Shown: in pieces, positions 25,370 through 34,365 of the stretch
Position numbering within the stretch: the stretch's first letter is position 1
Layout of the letters: every line of letters begins with the position of its first letter
Source of the DNA: Beijerinckiaceae bacterium
GTDB lineage: Bacteria; Pseudomonadota; Alphaproteobacteria; Rhizobiales; Beijerinckiaceae
Assembly: GCA_027533425.1 (NCBI GenBank)
Contig: JAPZUD010000005.1
Location: forward strand, 186,001-250,000
Direction: 5' to 3'
DNA: 64,000 nt
Program-made: the position numbers and the translations under genes
The notes under the pieces: generated by a model
Told to the model about the DNA's origin: nothing
Seen by the model: the letters and a program-made list of their open reading frames with translations, nothing else
The model's database searches: none

Positions 25370-26141
25370 ACCCCTCGGGATTGTTGATCTCCTCGACAAG
25401 GCGGAGAATGCGCTTCGCATTGGCGCCGAAATCGTGCCGGCCGACGCGCGAAGCCGAGCGGATATCGATCCGGGTCTGGCTGCCGGTCCAGCGTAGGCGG
25501 ATGGTGACGTCATCCCGGAAGCGCATCAGGAAGGTTTCCGCCACGGCATCGATCCGGCCGATGCCGCGGCGCTCATCCGGGGGGGTCTCCTCGATGACGC
25601 GCCATTTCAGCGTCTTCACGGCCCGCTGGACCAGCTGGAAGGCCTCGGCGGGCTCATTGTCCAGCACCAGGGTGCGGACTTGCGGATAGGCCAGGCGCTG
25701 GCGTTCGCGCAGGGCACGGTCAACCGCCGGCGGGATATGGCCCTCGCGGGCGCTGAAGGCCGCCTGCGAACGCGAGAAGAGCGGCGGATCCTCGATATTC
25801 GTGCTGATGTCGTTCAGCACCGGCAGGCGCACGGCCTGAAGCGCGAGATAGCCAGGCCAGGCCAGAACCAGCGTGGCCACCAGCAGGGCGCGGGCCAGCG
25901 GAGCGAGCCCCACGCGCCCCTTCTGCCAGATCTCGAGGGCTGCCACCACGGCGACAGCCAGCGCCGCTGCCGCGAGGATCACCGATCCCAGGAAGACCAG
26001 CATGCCGATCTCGGCCGTCAGGGTCCGGGCGCGGAAGATCAGGATTGCCGCAAGAATGACCGGCACTGAAGCCCAGGCGAGGCGCTCGGCCCAGCGGGCG
26101 AGGCGCGATTGAGGCCGTGGCGGGAGGGCAAAGAGCATCAC
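25368..26141 (-). CDS. DUF1499 membrane protein
   Basis: The 257-residue protein has three membrane segments near residues 22-38, 45-70 and 80-105, then a soluble DUF1499 domain from about 140, with the characteristic TLKWRVIEETPP, GRIDAVAETFLMRFRDDV and RIDIRSASRVGRHDFGANA. The family has no fixed biochemical role; members are often attached to the cell envelope. It is the last of three genes (DUF898, M48, DUF1499) spaced by 3-6 bp, which suggests joint work in the envelope. Confidence 0.8.
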   Translation of the reverse strand: MMLFALPPRPQSRLARWAERLAWASVPVILAAILIFRARTLTAEIGMLVFLGSVILAAAALAVAVVAALEIWQKGRVGLAPLARALLVATLVLAWPGYLALQAVRLPVLNDISTNIEDPPLFSRSQAAFSAREGHIPPAVDRALRERQRLAYPQVRTLVLDNEPAEAFQLVQRAVKTLKWRVIEETPPDERRGIGRIDAVAETFLMRFRDDVTIRLRWTGSQTRIDIRSASRVGRHDFGANAKRILRLVEEINNPEG

Positions 26142-26147
26142 CTGTTC

Positions 26148-27272
26148 TCACGGTTTGCGGGCGGGGCCGCAGATCGACTTCAGGGCCTGCCATTCGCCCG
26201 TGTCAAGAATCGGGCGGTGGGCCGAACCGGCACTGCCGGCCGCAAGCCGCTCCACTTCGGCGATCCGGTCCTCGGTGACCGGGTGGGCCGCCAGCAGATC
26301 GGTGATCGATCGATTGGCCTGCCCGAACGGACTGATCCGGCGGAAGAACAGGTTGATCGCGCGCGGATCCGCGCCGGCCTTCTGCATCAGCTCGACGCTG
26401 ACCCGGTCTGCCTCGGATTCGTTCTCGCGGGAATAGGCCTGCCCGGCCAGCACCTTGCCCATGATGGCCAGCGTCGAGCCGCCGGTCACATCGCCGATGA
26501 CGAGCCCGATGACCAGCGAGAGCGCGCCGCCATGGATGATCGCGCGGAGGGAATCACGGTTGAGCACATGGCCGATCTCGTGGGCCAGCACGCCGGCCAC
26601 CTCGTCGGGCCCTTCGGCCTTGTCGAGAATGGGGCGAAACAGGTAGATCCGCCCGCCCGGCATGGCAAAGGCATTGACGAGCGGGATGTCGACGACATCC
26701 ACGACAAGCGGCCCGCGCAAGGCCGTGCCAGCGGTCAGCCGGGAGACCATGGCATCGAGGGCCAGCCGGCCGGCCGGGTTGTCGCGACCGCAAAAGCGGA
26801 TGGACTGACCCGAGCGTTCGGCAAGGAATTCCACCACCTGCGGCTCGACGCTGCGGCCGATCGCCTCCTCCCAGCGCCAAGGCACCAGTGGCACGGCCAG
26901 CCGCGCGAAGAGCGGCAGCCCGACCAGCAGGAGGAAGACAACCGAGCCAATGGCGGCCACGCTCCAGACCAGGATGCGGCGGTTGCTGGCCTCACCGGCC
27001 CGGCCCTTCGACAGGCTGGCCAGGGCCGGCCCCATCATGAGCTCGAATGCCGCACGCGGCAGGGTCAGCCGCTCGCCGGTATCACGATCCGCGACGACGC
27101 GGTGAAGATGGGCCTCGGCACCATGAGGTTCGAGCCGTATCTCGCCCAAGGGCCAGACCAGGGACGGGCCCTCGCCTTCCGGCCGGAGCTCGAGGGCGTT
27201 CGCCATCCGCCGCACGGTGACCGTTCGGGGAACCGGGCGCTGGCCGTCGAAATAGCGACCGGGACTTTCCAT
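26148..27272 (-). CDS. M48-family membrane metallopeptidase
   Basis: This 374-residue protein has an N-terminal cytoplasmic part, a membrane helix near residues 102-125, and an M48 peptidase domain. The zinc site is LAHEIGHVLNRD near residues 230-241, and the third ligand lies in ENESEADRVS near 286. Such enzymes (HtpX, BepA and relatives) degrade or refold envelope proteins. The gene begins 3 bp after DUF898 and 6 bp before DUF1499, so the three are one operon. Confidence 0.85.
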   Translation of the reverse strand: MESPGRYFDGQRPVPRTVTVRRMANALELRPEGEGPSLVWPLGEIRLEPHGAEAHLHRVVADRDTGERLTLPRAAFELMMGPALASLSKGRAGEASNRRILVWSVAAIGSVVFLLLVGLPLFARLAVPLVPWRWEEAIGRSVEPQVVEFLAERSGQSIRFCGRDNPAGRLALDAMVSRLTAGTALRGPLVVDVVDIPLVNAFAMPGGRIYLFRPILDKAEGPDEVAGVLAHEIGHVLNRDSLRAIIHGGALSLVIGLVIGDVTGGSTLAIMGKVLAGQAYSRENESEADRVSVELMQKAGADPRAINLFFRRISPFGQANRSITDLLAAHPVTEDRIAEVERLAAGSAGSAHRPILDTGEWQALKSICGPARKP

Positions 27273-27275
27273 GGC

Positions 27276-28499
27276 TCAGCCCGCCACGTCGAAGCCGGTA
27301 TCGAAAGCCTCGCCGATGCCGGTGGCATTGAGGCCGGCCTGCTGCACCACCGCGTCCAGCGCGTCGAGGCGGTTGACGGTGACCGAGCGGACACGCAGGG
27401 CCCAGAGCGGACGGCGGAAGACAAGCTCGGTCACAAGGGCGAGCGCGACAAGGAACCCGGCGGCGGCAATCAACAGGACAGGCGCAAGCCCCAGCAATAC
27501 GAGCGGGTTTGCCCCGGCGGCAAGGATGGGCAGACCGCCGGTGACGGCCATGAGCCCGCCGAAGGCCAGCATCAGCCCGAACAGGGCAAGGTAGTAGCGG
27601 ATCCAGATCCAGGTGACGGCGCCGGTCGTGAGGGTCGAGGCGAAGGTGATCACCCCGAAGCGTGTTCCGGCGGTGAAGGTGCGGAATTCATGCACTCGGT
27701 ACCGGATCCAGAGGAAGGGCAGCACAAAGAAGGTGAGAATCAAGGCGAGCAGCGCCCCAAACATGGCGCCGATGCCGTCGGACATCGCGTCGGTTGTAAT
27801 CCCGCCAAACAGGACAACAACAACAAGCCCCACGACCCAGAAGGCCATCCAGGCACCGAGCAAGGGCCTCGCTTCCGATTCGAAGCTGCCCTGCGCCGAG
27901 CCGAACCAGGTGTTCTCGATCTTGTAGCGCTCCAGCGCCCGGCGGAAGAACGGGAAGGCGATGCCGAGCGTGACAATGCTCAGCACCAGCCACCAGACAG
28001 TCCGGAGCAGATAGGCCGTGCCGCTGCCCGACTGGTGGAACTGGACACCGCGATAGCGCGTGCGGGTCAGCCGGTAGCGGCGGGCACGATAGGTCAGGAT
28101 CTGGACCACAGCCGGCATGATCAGCAGGCCGAGGATGCCGGCGAGCGTCGGTCCGAGCACCTGCCCGCCGAACAGGCTGACCAGCGTACCGGCGAGATAG
28201 ATCGGGACGACGATGGCCAGCGCGATCAGGAAGCCGACAAACAGCTCGCGCCCGGTGCCGGTATATTCGAAACCGTCGCCGGCCAGCCGTGTGTTGCGCC
28301 AGTAATAGCGGCGCAGGGCGGTCTTGTACCAGAAACGGTAGATGCCAAACGTGATGACGGTAAGCAGCGTGCCGGCGACGACCTGCCCGGCGAGCGGCGC
28401 GGTGACAGCGTCGAGCGAATCAGACTGTTCCCCCGGAGAAGACGGTGCCGGCCCCCAGGGAGACGACTCGGCGGTCCGCTGGATCGTGGGAACATGCAT
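27276..28499 (-). CDS. DUF898 (YjgN-like) membrane protein
   Basis: The 407-residue protein has about eight membrane segments and the DUF898 hallmark patterns FGIYRFWYKTALRRYYW, TRYRGVQF, LERYKIENTWFG and a second repeat of the domain further on. The function of the family is unknown; Escherichia coli YjgN is a member. It begins the DUF898-M48-DUF1499 operon and is divergent from the MarR gene at 28667, with 167 bp for both promoters. Confidence 0.82.
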   Translation of the reverse strand: MHVPTIQRTAESSPWGPAPSSPGEQSDSLDAVTAPLAGQVVAGTLLTVITFGIYRFWYKTALRRYYWRNTRLAGDGFEYTGTGRELFVGFLIALAIVVPIYLAGTLVSLFGGQVLGPTLAGILGLLIMPAVVQILTYRARRYRLTRTRYRGVQFHQSGSGTAYLLRTVWWLVLSIVTLGIAFPFFRRALERYKIENTWFGSAQGSFESEARPLLGAWMAFWVVGLVVVVLFGGITTDAMSDGIGAMFGALLALILTFFVLPFLWIRYRVHEFRTFTAGTRFGVITFASTLTTGAVTWIWIRYYLALFGLMLAFGGLMAVTGGLPILAAGANPLVLLGLAPVLLIAAAGFLVALALVTELVFRRPLWALRVRSVTVNRLDALDAVVQQAGLNATGIGEAFDTGFDVAG

Positions 28500-28666
28500 A
28501 AGCGGATTCCGTCATTCATCCGGGCAACCGGAGACGATTGTGTCAGAACCGGTGAGGTAACCGATTTGCAACAAGCGGCGTGTTTATGGCATGGGGCACA
28601 GGGAATGAAAAGATCCCAGCGGTTTGCGCCCCGGTGCCGGGGCGTACGCCGCGCATGGAATGAACG

Positions 28667-29146
28667 ATGACCGATCGCCAGCCTGTCACACCCGCCCGGA
28701 TCTGGTTCCGGTTTCTCCGCCTGCACCAGCGCGGCCATGGCGCCATCGCCCAGCGTCTGCGCCAGCTGGGGCTCTCGGTTGCCCAGTTCGACCTGCTTTC
28801 CACGCTGACGGAGGCCGAGGGCATCACCCAGCGTGATCTCGCCGAACGGCTCTACGTCACCAAGGGCAATGTTTCGGGCCTTGTCGACCGGCTTGTCGAG
28901 GCGGGCATGGTCGATCGGCGCGCCATCCCGGGGGACCGCCGCTCCTATGCGCTGCATCTGACCGAGGCCGGCAGGAAAGCCGCGCAGGCCGGCATGGAAA
29001 CGCAGCAGCTCTTCGTCAACGAGACGGTGGGGCAATTGTCTCAGCGCGATCTCGAGATGCTGGACCAGGTGATTACCCGCTGGCGGGATACGTTCCGGGC
29101 ACTGGAGCAATCCGGTCCTGACGGCAACAGCAGCGGGCAGGGTTAA
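28667..29146 (+). CDS. MarR-family transcriptional regulator
   Basis: The 159-residue protein has the winged helix-turn-helix of MarR regulators, with LSVAQFDLLSTL, ITQRDLAERLYVTKGNVSGLVDRL and the wing DRRSYALHLTEAG. It is divergent from the DUF898 operon, which is the natural first candidate for its target. Its ligand is not predictable. Confidence 0.87.
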   Translation: MTDRQPVTPARIWFRFLRLHQRGHGAIAQRLRQLGLSVAQFDLLSTLTEAEGITQRDLAERLYVTKGNVSGLVDRLVEAGMVDRRAIPGDRRSYALHLTEAGRKAAQAGMETQQLFVNETVGQLSQRDLEMLDQVITRWRDTFRALEQSGPDGNSSGQG

Positions 29147-29268
29147 CGGGTTCCTGTTCACCCTGCCCCGATTTCTCCTCTTTTTGGTCAAACGGCCCCC
29201 AGAAAGGGCCGCCATATCCCTGCGCAGAGCAGCCAATCAAGGCTGACGATGCAACCAAGGGGATGACA

Positions 29269-29499
29269 ATGATTCCGGCCTCGATTGATCGAGCCTCCAT
29301 TCTTGCCGAAGCTGTCCGGAATGCGGAAGAAATCCATGTGACACGCGAACGCCTGGCCTCGCGCGACCATGTGTCCCGGAACTACCGGGCCATCGCATTG
29401 CCGGCCCTCGCCGCGGCAACCCGCCGGATCGCCGAACAGCGCAAGCGCCTTGCCACCCTGCGTCAGGCCGAGATGCTGCCGGATCACGCGGCGCCATAA
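29269..29499 (+). CDS. Small hypothetical protein (76 aa)
   Basis: This 76-residue frame is preceded by AAGGGG six bases before ATG 29269, which supports translation. It is alanine- and arginine-rich, helical in composition, with no membrane segment or known domain. It follows the MarR gene by about 120 bp. I do not recognise a family and the gene itself is only moderately certain. Confidence 0.5.
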   Translation: MIPASIDRASILAEAVRNAEEIHVTRERLASRDHVSRNYRAIALPALAAATRRIAEQRKRLATLRQAEMLPDHAAP

Positions 29500-29570
29500 G
29501 GCGCCGTCCTCCCCGACCTCCAGAGGCCTTCCCGGACCCCCCAGCGAAGCGCTTTCCCGAACACCAAACG

Positions 29571-29596
29571 AAAAAGGCGGCCCGCAAGGCCGCCTT
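29571..29596 (-). terminator. Rho-independent terminator of the L,D-transpeptidase gene
   Basis: On the minus strand a perfect 9-bp stem (AAGGCGGCC/GGCCGCCTT, 5-nt loop) is followed by a T-run. It lies 27 bp downstream of the transpeptidase stop codon. The stem may also stop plus-strand transcription from the small gene at 29269-29499. Confidence 0.8.
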
Positions 29597-29622
29597 GATG
29601 CTGTCCGGAGGAGCGCCCTGCT

Positions 29623-30246
29623 TCAGCGGACGACGACCTTCGCCCCGACCTTGATACGGTTGTAGAGGTCGATCGCATCGATATTGTGCATCCGGATGCA
29701 GCCGAGCGAGACCGGCATGCCGATCATTTCCGGCTCGTTCGTGCCATGGATCCGGTACTCCGTATCGCGGCCGCGTTCGTCATGCAGATAGATGCCGCGC
29801 GCGCCGAGTGGATTGTTCGGGCCACCCGGCACCGTAGCCGGCAGCGAGGGCACCATCTGGCGGGCTGTATTGCCGGGCGTCCAGGACGGCCATTCGACCT
29901 TGCGGCCGACATAGGCCACGCCCGACCATTGATGGGCTTCCATCCCCGGCGAGATCTCGTAGCGGAGCGCCGTACCCCCTTCCTCGATGAAATAGAGGAA
30001 GCGGGCATCCGAATCGACGACCACCGTTCCGGGAACCTTCTCGTTCGTCGGATTCGGCATGCGGAAACGAGCCCGCGAAGGATCGAGATCCCGATTGAGG
30101 GATTGCGGCGCCAGCGCCAGCAATTGCACATCCCGTGCCGACAGGGTCGGGTCCGGGAAGGACGAATATTGCGTGCAGGCGGCTGCCATCAGGCAAAGCC
30201 CGAGGGCGACGAACGGGCGGAGGAATCGATAAAAATCCGTGTGCAT
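29623..30246 (-). CDS. L,D-transpeptidase lipoprotein
   Basis: The 207-residue protein starts with a lipoprotein signal (LCLMAAAC, Cys24) and carries a YkuD L,D-transpeptidase domain with the catalytic motif HGTNEPEMIGMP...SLGCIRMHN, near residues 170-195. Such enzymes cross-link peptidoglycan or attach lipoproteins. The start 30246 is chosen for the signal sequence; the longer frame to 30453 has no signal. It is followed by a strong terminator, so it is probably a single-gene unit. Confidence 0.9.
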   Translation of the reverse strand: MHTDFYRFLRPFVALGLCLMAAACTQYSSFPDPTLSARDVQLLALAPQSLNRDLDPSRARFRMPNPTNEKVPGTVVVDSDARFLYFIEEGGTALRYEISPGMEAHQWSGVAYVGRKVEWPSWTPGNTARQMVPSLPATVPGGPNNPLGARGIYLHDERGRDTEYRIHGTNEPEMIGMPVSLGCIRMHNIDAIDLYNRIKVGAKVVVR

Positions 30247-30406
30247 GGCCGAACTAAAGCAAGGGAAGGTTGCGGTTTGCTTAATGGCATGTGAATCAGC
30301 GGCATAGTGCTGCAAAGACACAGTGCTTCCAAGCCTTGATTTTTCTTGACCCGGACGTGCGCTATCGCACAGCCTGAACCATTCCTCGCCAGAACCGAGC
30401 CGCCCC

Positions 30407-31333
30407 TTGCCCACGCTGCTGATCTCAGACCCCGTGTTTCTCGGCCATGCCATGCCGGCCGGCCATCCCGAACGCCCAGACCGGCTGCGTGCCGTCGAGG
30501 ACGCGCTGGCGGATCTGCGATTCGCAGGTCTGCTGCGCGAAGGGGCGGCGACCGGCCGGATCGAGCTTGCAGAACTCGTGCACCCGGCTAGCTATGTCGA
30601 GGATATTGCCGGGTTTTCTCCGCAAACGGGCTTTGCCTATCTCGATGGCGACACCTCGATGTCCCCGGGATCTCTGCCTGCGGTTCTGGCCGCGATGGGG
30701 TCGGCCGAGCGCGCGGTCACGGCCGTCATGGGCGGCGAGGTCAGCAATGCCTTCGTCGCCGCGCGGCCGCCGGGCCACCATGCCGAACGCGAGACGGCGA
30801 TGGGGTTCTGCCTGTTCAACACGGTCGCGGTGGCGGCGCGGATTGCCCAGAAAAACGGTGCCGAACGGGTGGTGATCGTCGACTGGGATGTCCATCATGG
30901 CAATGGCACGCAGGATATCTTCTGGGCCGACCGCGACGTGATGTTCATCTCGAGCCACGAGATGCCGCTCTATCCGGGCACCGGTGCGGCGAACGAGCGC
31001 GGCGAGAATGACACGATCGTCAATGTGCCGTTGCGGGCCGGCGATGACGGCGCGGTCTTTCGCGAGGCCTACCGCAATGCCGTCTTCCCGCGGATCCGGG
31101 CGCATCGGCCGGACCTGATCCTGATCTCGGCCGGATTCGACGCCCATCGGCGCGATCCGCTGGCCAATCTCCGGCTGGAGGCGGCGGATTTCGCCTGGGC
31201 GACGGCCGAGCTGATGACCCTGGCCGGAAGCCTCTGCGGTGGGCGCATCGTCAGCCTGCTGGAGGGCGGCTACGATCTGGAGGGGCTGTCCACCTCCGTC
31301 GCCGCCCATGTCGAGACCCTGATGGGCGCCTGA
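30407..31333 (+). CDS. Histone-deacetylase-family (AcuC/acetylpolyamine-type) deacetylase
   Basis: The 308-residue protein has all class II-type HDAC motifs: HPERPDRL, RPPGHHAE, VDWDVHHGNGTQ with the zinc ligands, SSHEMPLYPGTG, ISAGFDAHRRDPL and SLLEGGYD. It would deacetylate acetylated polyamines or lysines. The start is a TTG at 30407, just where homologues begin (PTLLISDP); no better ATG is in frame upstream. It converges with ribBX, with a hairpin between. Confidence 0.88.
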   Translation: MPTLLISDPVFLGHAMPAGHPERPDRLRAVEDALADLRFAGLLREGAATGRIELAELVHPASYVEDIAGFSPQTGFAYLDGDTSMSPGSLPAVLAAMGSAERAVTAVMGGEVSNAFVAARPPGHHAERETAMGFCLFNTVAVAARIAQKNGAERVVIVDWDVHHGNGTQDIFWADRDVMFISSHEMPLYPGTGAANERGENDTIVNVPLRAGDDGAVFREAYRNAVFPRIRAHRPDLILISAGFDAHRRDPLANLRLEAADFAWATAELMTLAGSLCGGRIVSLLEGGYDLEGLSTSVAAHVETLMGA

Positions 31334-31341
31334 CGGCGCCC
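31324..31341. terminator. Hairpin between the deacetylase and ribBX genes
   Basis: GGGCGCC (31324-31330) and GGCGCCC (31335-31341) form a 7-bp stem with a TGAC loop that includes the deacetylase stop codon. It lies where the two converging genes meet. No T-run follows, so termination is only probable. Confidence 0.4.
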
Positions 31342-31343
31342 GG

Positions 31344-32639
31344 TCACAGCGCCTCGGTCTTCTCGATCTCGATGCCGAAGGCCGCAAGGCCGATAAAGGC
31401 CCGGCTGCCGCTGGTCGAGAGGTTGCGGATCGACGATACACCCAGATCCCGCAGGATCTGCGCACCGAGCCCGACCTCGCGCCAGGCCTTCTGGCGCAGG
31501 GCATCCGAACTGGCAGGCGCCTCGAACCCGGCCGAGGGCACGCCGGCGGTGCCGTCCCGCAGATAGACCAGCACGCCGCGCCCCTCGGCCTTGAAGGTCT
31601 GCAGGGCCTTCTCGATCGTCTTGCCGCCGCCGAACACATCCGTCAGCGCATTGGCGCGATGCAGGCGCGTCAGGACGCCGCGGCCATCGCCGATCTGGCC
31701 ATGGACAAGCGCGAGGTGCTGGACCTCGTCGAACGGCGTGGAGAAGGCATAGCCCGTCAGCCGGCCGATGGTGGTTTCCACCGGGAAAGTGGCAACACGG
31801 TCGATGAGTTTTTCACGGGCCTGCCGATAGGCGATGAGATCGGCGATGGTGAGGATCCGCAGGCCATGCTTTGCCGCAAAATCGGTAACCTGCTTCCCTT
31901 TGGTGACCGTACCGTCGTCATTGACCAGCTCGGAAATCACCCCGACCGGAGGCAGGCCGGCAAGCCGGCAGAGATCGACGGCCGCCTCGGTATGGCCGGA
32001 ACGCATCAACACACCGCCATCGCGGGCGATCAGAGGGAAGATATGGCCGGGGCGGACGAAGTCATTCGCCTGCACATTGCCATTGGTCAGGGCACGCACC
32101 GTGGCGGTGCGTTCATCGGCGGAGATGCCGGTGGTCAGCCCTTCGCGGTAATCGATCGAGACGGTGAACGCGGTGGTATGCGCGCTGTCATTGACCGCGA
32201 CCATCGGGTCGAGACGCAAGCGGCGCGCCTCGGCCACGGTGATCGGGGCGCAGACAATGCCGGAGGTGTGGCGGACGATGAAGGCCATTTTCTCCGCCGT
32301 GCAGAGTGACGCGGCGACGATCAGATCGCCCTCGCCTTCGCGGTCATCATCATCGGTGACGACGACAATCTCGCCGCGGGCATAGGCCGCAATGGCCTCC
32401 TCGATCCGCTGGGTCGTGTCCTGCATGGGAAATCCTCTCGAATTGGGCGCGAGGCCGAGAAAATCATTGGGCGTCACGGTCCCGGCGGTCTCGCGGGCGA
32501 TGGCCTCGGCCGTCTCGCGGGAGATCCAGGGGGCATTCTCGCGGCAGAGCTGGGTGATCGTGGCCGGGGATACGCCGATGCGCGCGGCAAAATCGACGCG
32601 CTTGGTCCCGGTCCGTTGCAGCCATTCCGCGAGCTTCAT
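31344..32639 (-). CDS. ribB: 3,4-dihydroxy-2-butanone 4-phosphate synthase, RibBX type, with N-terminal HTH
   Basis: The 431-residue protein has three parts. Residues 1-65 form a YdaS/XRE-like helix-turn-helix (KRVDFAARIGVSPATITQL). Residues 75-280 are the RibB synthase, with DDDDREGEGDL and HTSGIVCAP and the late GHTEAAVDLCRLAG. The C-terminal part resembles GTP cyclohydrolase II but lacks its three zinc cysteines (the RVHSEC-type stretch reads RLHRANALTDV), as in RibBX proteins. So it likely makes the four-carbon riboflavin precursor but cannot open GTP. An in-frame ATG at 32426 with AGAGG before it could start a form without the HTH. No FMN riboswitch is seen. Confidence 0.88.
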   Translation of the reverse strand: MKLAEWLQRTGTKRVDFAARIGVSPATITQLCRENAPWISRETAEAIARETAGTVTPNDFLGLAPNSRGFPMQDTTQRIEEAIAAYARGEIVVVTDDDDREGEGDLIVAASLCTAEKMAFIVRHTSGIVCAPITVAEARRLRLDPMVAVNDSAHTTAFTVSIDYREGLTTGISADERTATVRALTNGNVQANDFVRPGHIFPLIARDGGVLMRSGHTEAAVDLCRLAGLPPVGVISELVNDDGTVTKGKQVTDFAAKHGLRILTIADLIAYRQAREKLIDRVATFPVETTIGRLTGYAFSTPFDEVQHLALVHGQIGDGRGVLTRLHRANALTDVFGGGKTIEKALQTFKAEGRGVLVYLRDGTAGVPSAGFEAPASSDALRQKAWREVGLGAQILRDLGVSSIRNLSTSGSRAFIGLAAFGIEIEKTEAL

Positions 32640-32755
32640 GACGGTGATGTGGCGGCTCGATGCGCAGGCGTCAATGAAATTTGTGCCGCGCCATAATAAT
32701 TTTTAATCTGGATAAAATTTTTGAAAGTCCCCTCGCCTTCCCATGCTTTGCATCG

Positions 32756-32784
32756 CCCGCCTCTCCCGGGCGGGGAGAGGCGGG
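32756..32784. repeat. 12-bp perfect inverted repeat between aroC and ribBX
   Basis: CCCGCCTCTCCC (32756-32767) pairs with GGGAGAGGCGGG (32773-32784) around a 5-nt loop. It lies about 35 bp past the aroC stop codon on the minus strand and could end aroC transcription, but no T-run follows. It also looks like a dispersed G/C-rich palindrome (REP-like). Its function is unproven. Confidence 0.5.
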
Positions 32785-32819
32785 AGCCGGGCTGGAGGAG
32801 CGAAGCCGACGCCTGCGTC

Positions 32820-33905
32820 TCAGCCCACCTGGCCACGATGGCGGAGATAATGATCGGCCAGCACGATGGCCATCATCGCCTCCCCGACCGGAACAGCGCG
32901 GATGCCGACGCAGGGATCATGCCGGCCCTTGGTGAGGATCTCCGTTTCGTTGCCGAAGCGGTCCACCGTGTCGCGCGGGGTCAGGATCGATGAGGTCGGC
33001 TTCACCGCGAATCGCACCACGATGGGCTGGCCGGTGGAAATGCCGCCGAGGATGCCGCCGGCATGGTTGGCCATGAAAACCGGCTTGCCGTCATTGCCGA
33101 TCCGCATCGTATCGGCGTTTTCCTCGCCGGTCAGTTCCGCCGCGCCGAAGCCGGCCCCGATCTCGACACCCTTGACCGCGTTGATCGACATCATGGCCGA
33201 GGCGAGATCGGCATCGAGCTTGCCATAAATCGGCGCGCCAAGGCCGGCCGGCACGCCCTCGGCGACGATTTCCAGCACCGCGCCGATGGAGGAGCCACTT
33301 TTCCGGACGCCATCAAGATACTCGGCATAGAAGGCGGCCATTTCGGCATCGGGGCAGAAGAAGGGGTTTTTGCCGACCTCGTCCCAGTTCCAGCGGCTGC
33401 GATCGATCGTGTGCGGCCCCATCTGGACGAGGGCGCCGCGCACGCGCATGCCCGGCACGATCTTGCGGGCGATGGCCCCGGCGGCGACGCGCATTGCGGT
33501 CTCGCGGGCGGAAGAGCGCCCGCCGCCGCGCGGATCGCGGATGCCGTATTTCGCGTCATAGGTGAAATCGGCATGGCCGGGGCGATAGGCCGAGGCGATG
33601 GCCGAATAATCCTTCGAGCGCTGGTCGACATTCTGGATGAGCAGGCCGATCGAGGTGCCGGTCGTGCGCTGGATGCCATCCGCCTCGGTGAAGACGCCCG
33701 AGAGGATCTTCACCTCGTCCGGTTCCTGGCGCTGGGTGGTATAGCGGCTCTGGCCCGGGCGCCGTCGGTCGAGATCGGCCTGGATATCGGCCTCGACCAG
33801 CGGGATCATCGGCGGGCAACCATCGACCACGCAGCCGATGGCCGGGCCGTGACTTTCGCCGAAGGTGGTGAAACGGAAGAGATGACCGAAGGAATTGTGC
33901 GACAT
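32820..33905 (-). CDS. aroC: Chorismate synthase
   Basis: The 361-residue enzyme turns EPSP into chorismate using reduced FMN, the final common step of aromatic synthesis. Family signatures are [16 protein letters not shown] at the N-terminus, [29 protein letters not shown] near residues 108-136, and [12 protein letters not shown] near 285. Its dependence on FMN makes the neighbouring riboflavin gene a sensible companion, though 180 bp separate them. Confidence 0.97.
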   Translation of the reverse strand: MSHNSFGHLFRFTTFGESHGPAIGCVVDGCPPMIPLVEADIQADLDRRRPGQSRYTTQRQEPDEVKILSGVFTEADGIQRTTGTSIGLLIQNVDQRSKDYSAIASAYRPGHADFTYDAKYGIRDPRGGGRSSARETAMRVAAGAIARKIVPGMRVRGALVQMGPHTIDRSRWNWDEVGKNPFFCPDAEMAAFYAEYLDGVRKSGSSIGAVLEIVAEGVPAGLGAPIYGKLDADLASAMMSINAVKGVEIGAGFGAAELTGEENADTMRIGNDGKPVFMANHAGGILGGISTGQPIVVRFAVKPTSSILTPRDTVDRFGNETEILTKGRHDPCVGIRAVPVGEAMMAIVLADHYLRHRGQVG

Positions 33906-33962
33906 GCGCGCGATCTAGCGCGAATGCAGCGTGTTGTCCAAGGCCGGAATCAGGACCCGGCC

Positions 33963-34358
33963 CTACCGGACCTCCACGCGGATGGTGTAGCGGCGGCTGG
34001 TCTTGCGCGGAGCTTCGACCGTCGGATTGAACTCGAATTCGACCACGAGCTCATCAGTCCCGCGATAGCCGCCCCGCGAGGTGTAGTAGACCTGCTGGCT
34101 CAGGGCCAGGAGCGTGCCGCATTGCCCCGCAACCCGGGCCTGCTCGGCCCGGAATTCGACACGGCCATGCGCCGGTTGCGTGATGAGCCGGGCCTCGGCA
34201 AGCCCGCCCGCATAACAGGTATCCGTGTTGTACAGGGCGAAGTTGAGCACCGGTGTCCGCTGGCCGCTGCGGGCCTGGCGATCAATGGTCTCGGCAGCAA
34301 CCGGTCCGGCGGCAAGGCCGGTCAGGACAGCAACAAGCAAAGCGGATTTGCGGATCAT
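33963..34358 (-). CDS. Small secreted protein, family member 1
   Basis: The 131-residue protein has a signal peptide (MIRKSALLVAVLTGLAAGPVAAE). The mature part contains two cysteines, a YNTDTCYAGG region, and a C-terminal pattern YYTSRGGYRGTDELVVEFEF. The same layout is found in the adjacent 34366-34770 protein and, more loosely, at 39714-40229. The alternating hydrophobic pattern and the G-x-D near the end suggest an Ig- or cadherin-like beta sandwich. The function is unknown. Confidence 0.65.
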   Translation of the reverse strand: MIRKSALLVAVLTGLAAGPVAAETIDRQARSGQRTPVLNFALYNTDTCYAGGLAEARLITQPAHGRVEFRAEQARVAGQCGTLLALSQQVYYTSRGGYRGTDELVVEFEFNPTVEAPRKTSRRYTIRVEVR

Positions 34359-34365
34359 GGTGCCC

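Noticed and set aside
26109-28670. 853-codon open frame on the plus strand opposite the DUF898-M48-DUF1499 genes, and similar long frames at 59060-61483 and 61489-63726
   Set aside because: Their translations are rich in Gly, Arg, Asp, His and Gln with no domain, typical of antisense frames in high-GC DNA, while the opposite strand encodes recognisable families.
31344-31800. Active GTP cyclohydrolase II domain in the ribBX protein
   Set aside because: The zinc-binding cysteines and the catalytic surrounding sequence are absent; the domain appears degenerate.
32640-32819. FMN riboswitch ahead of the riboflavin gene
   Set aside because: The strongly conserved FMN-element sequences are not present on the minus strand of this interval; only an A/T-rich stretch and a palindrome are seen.
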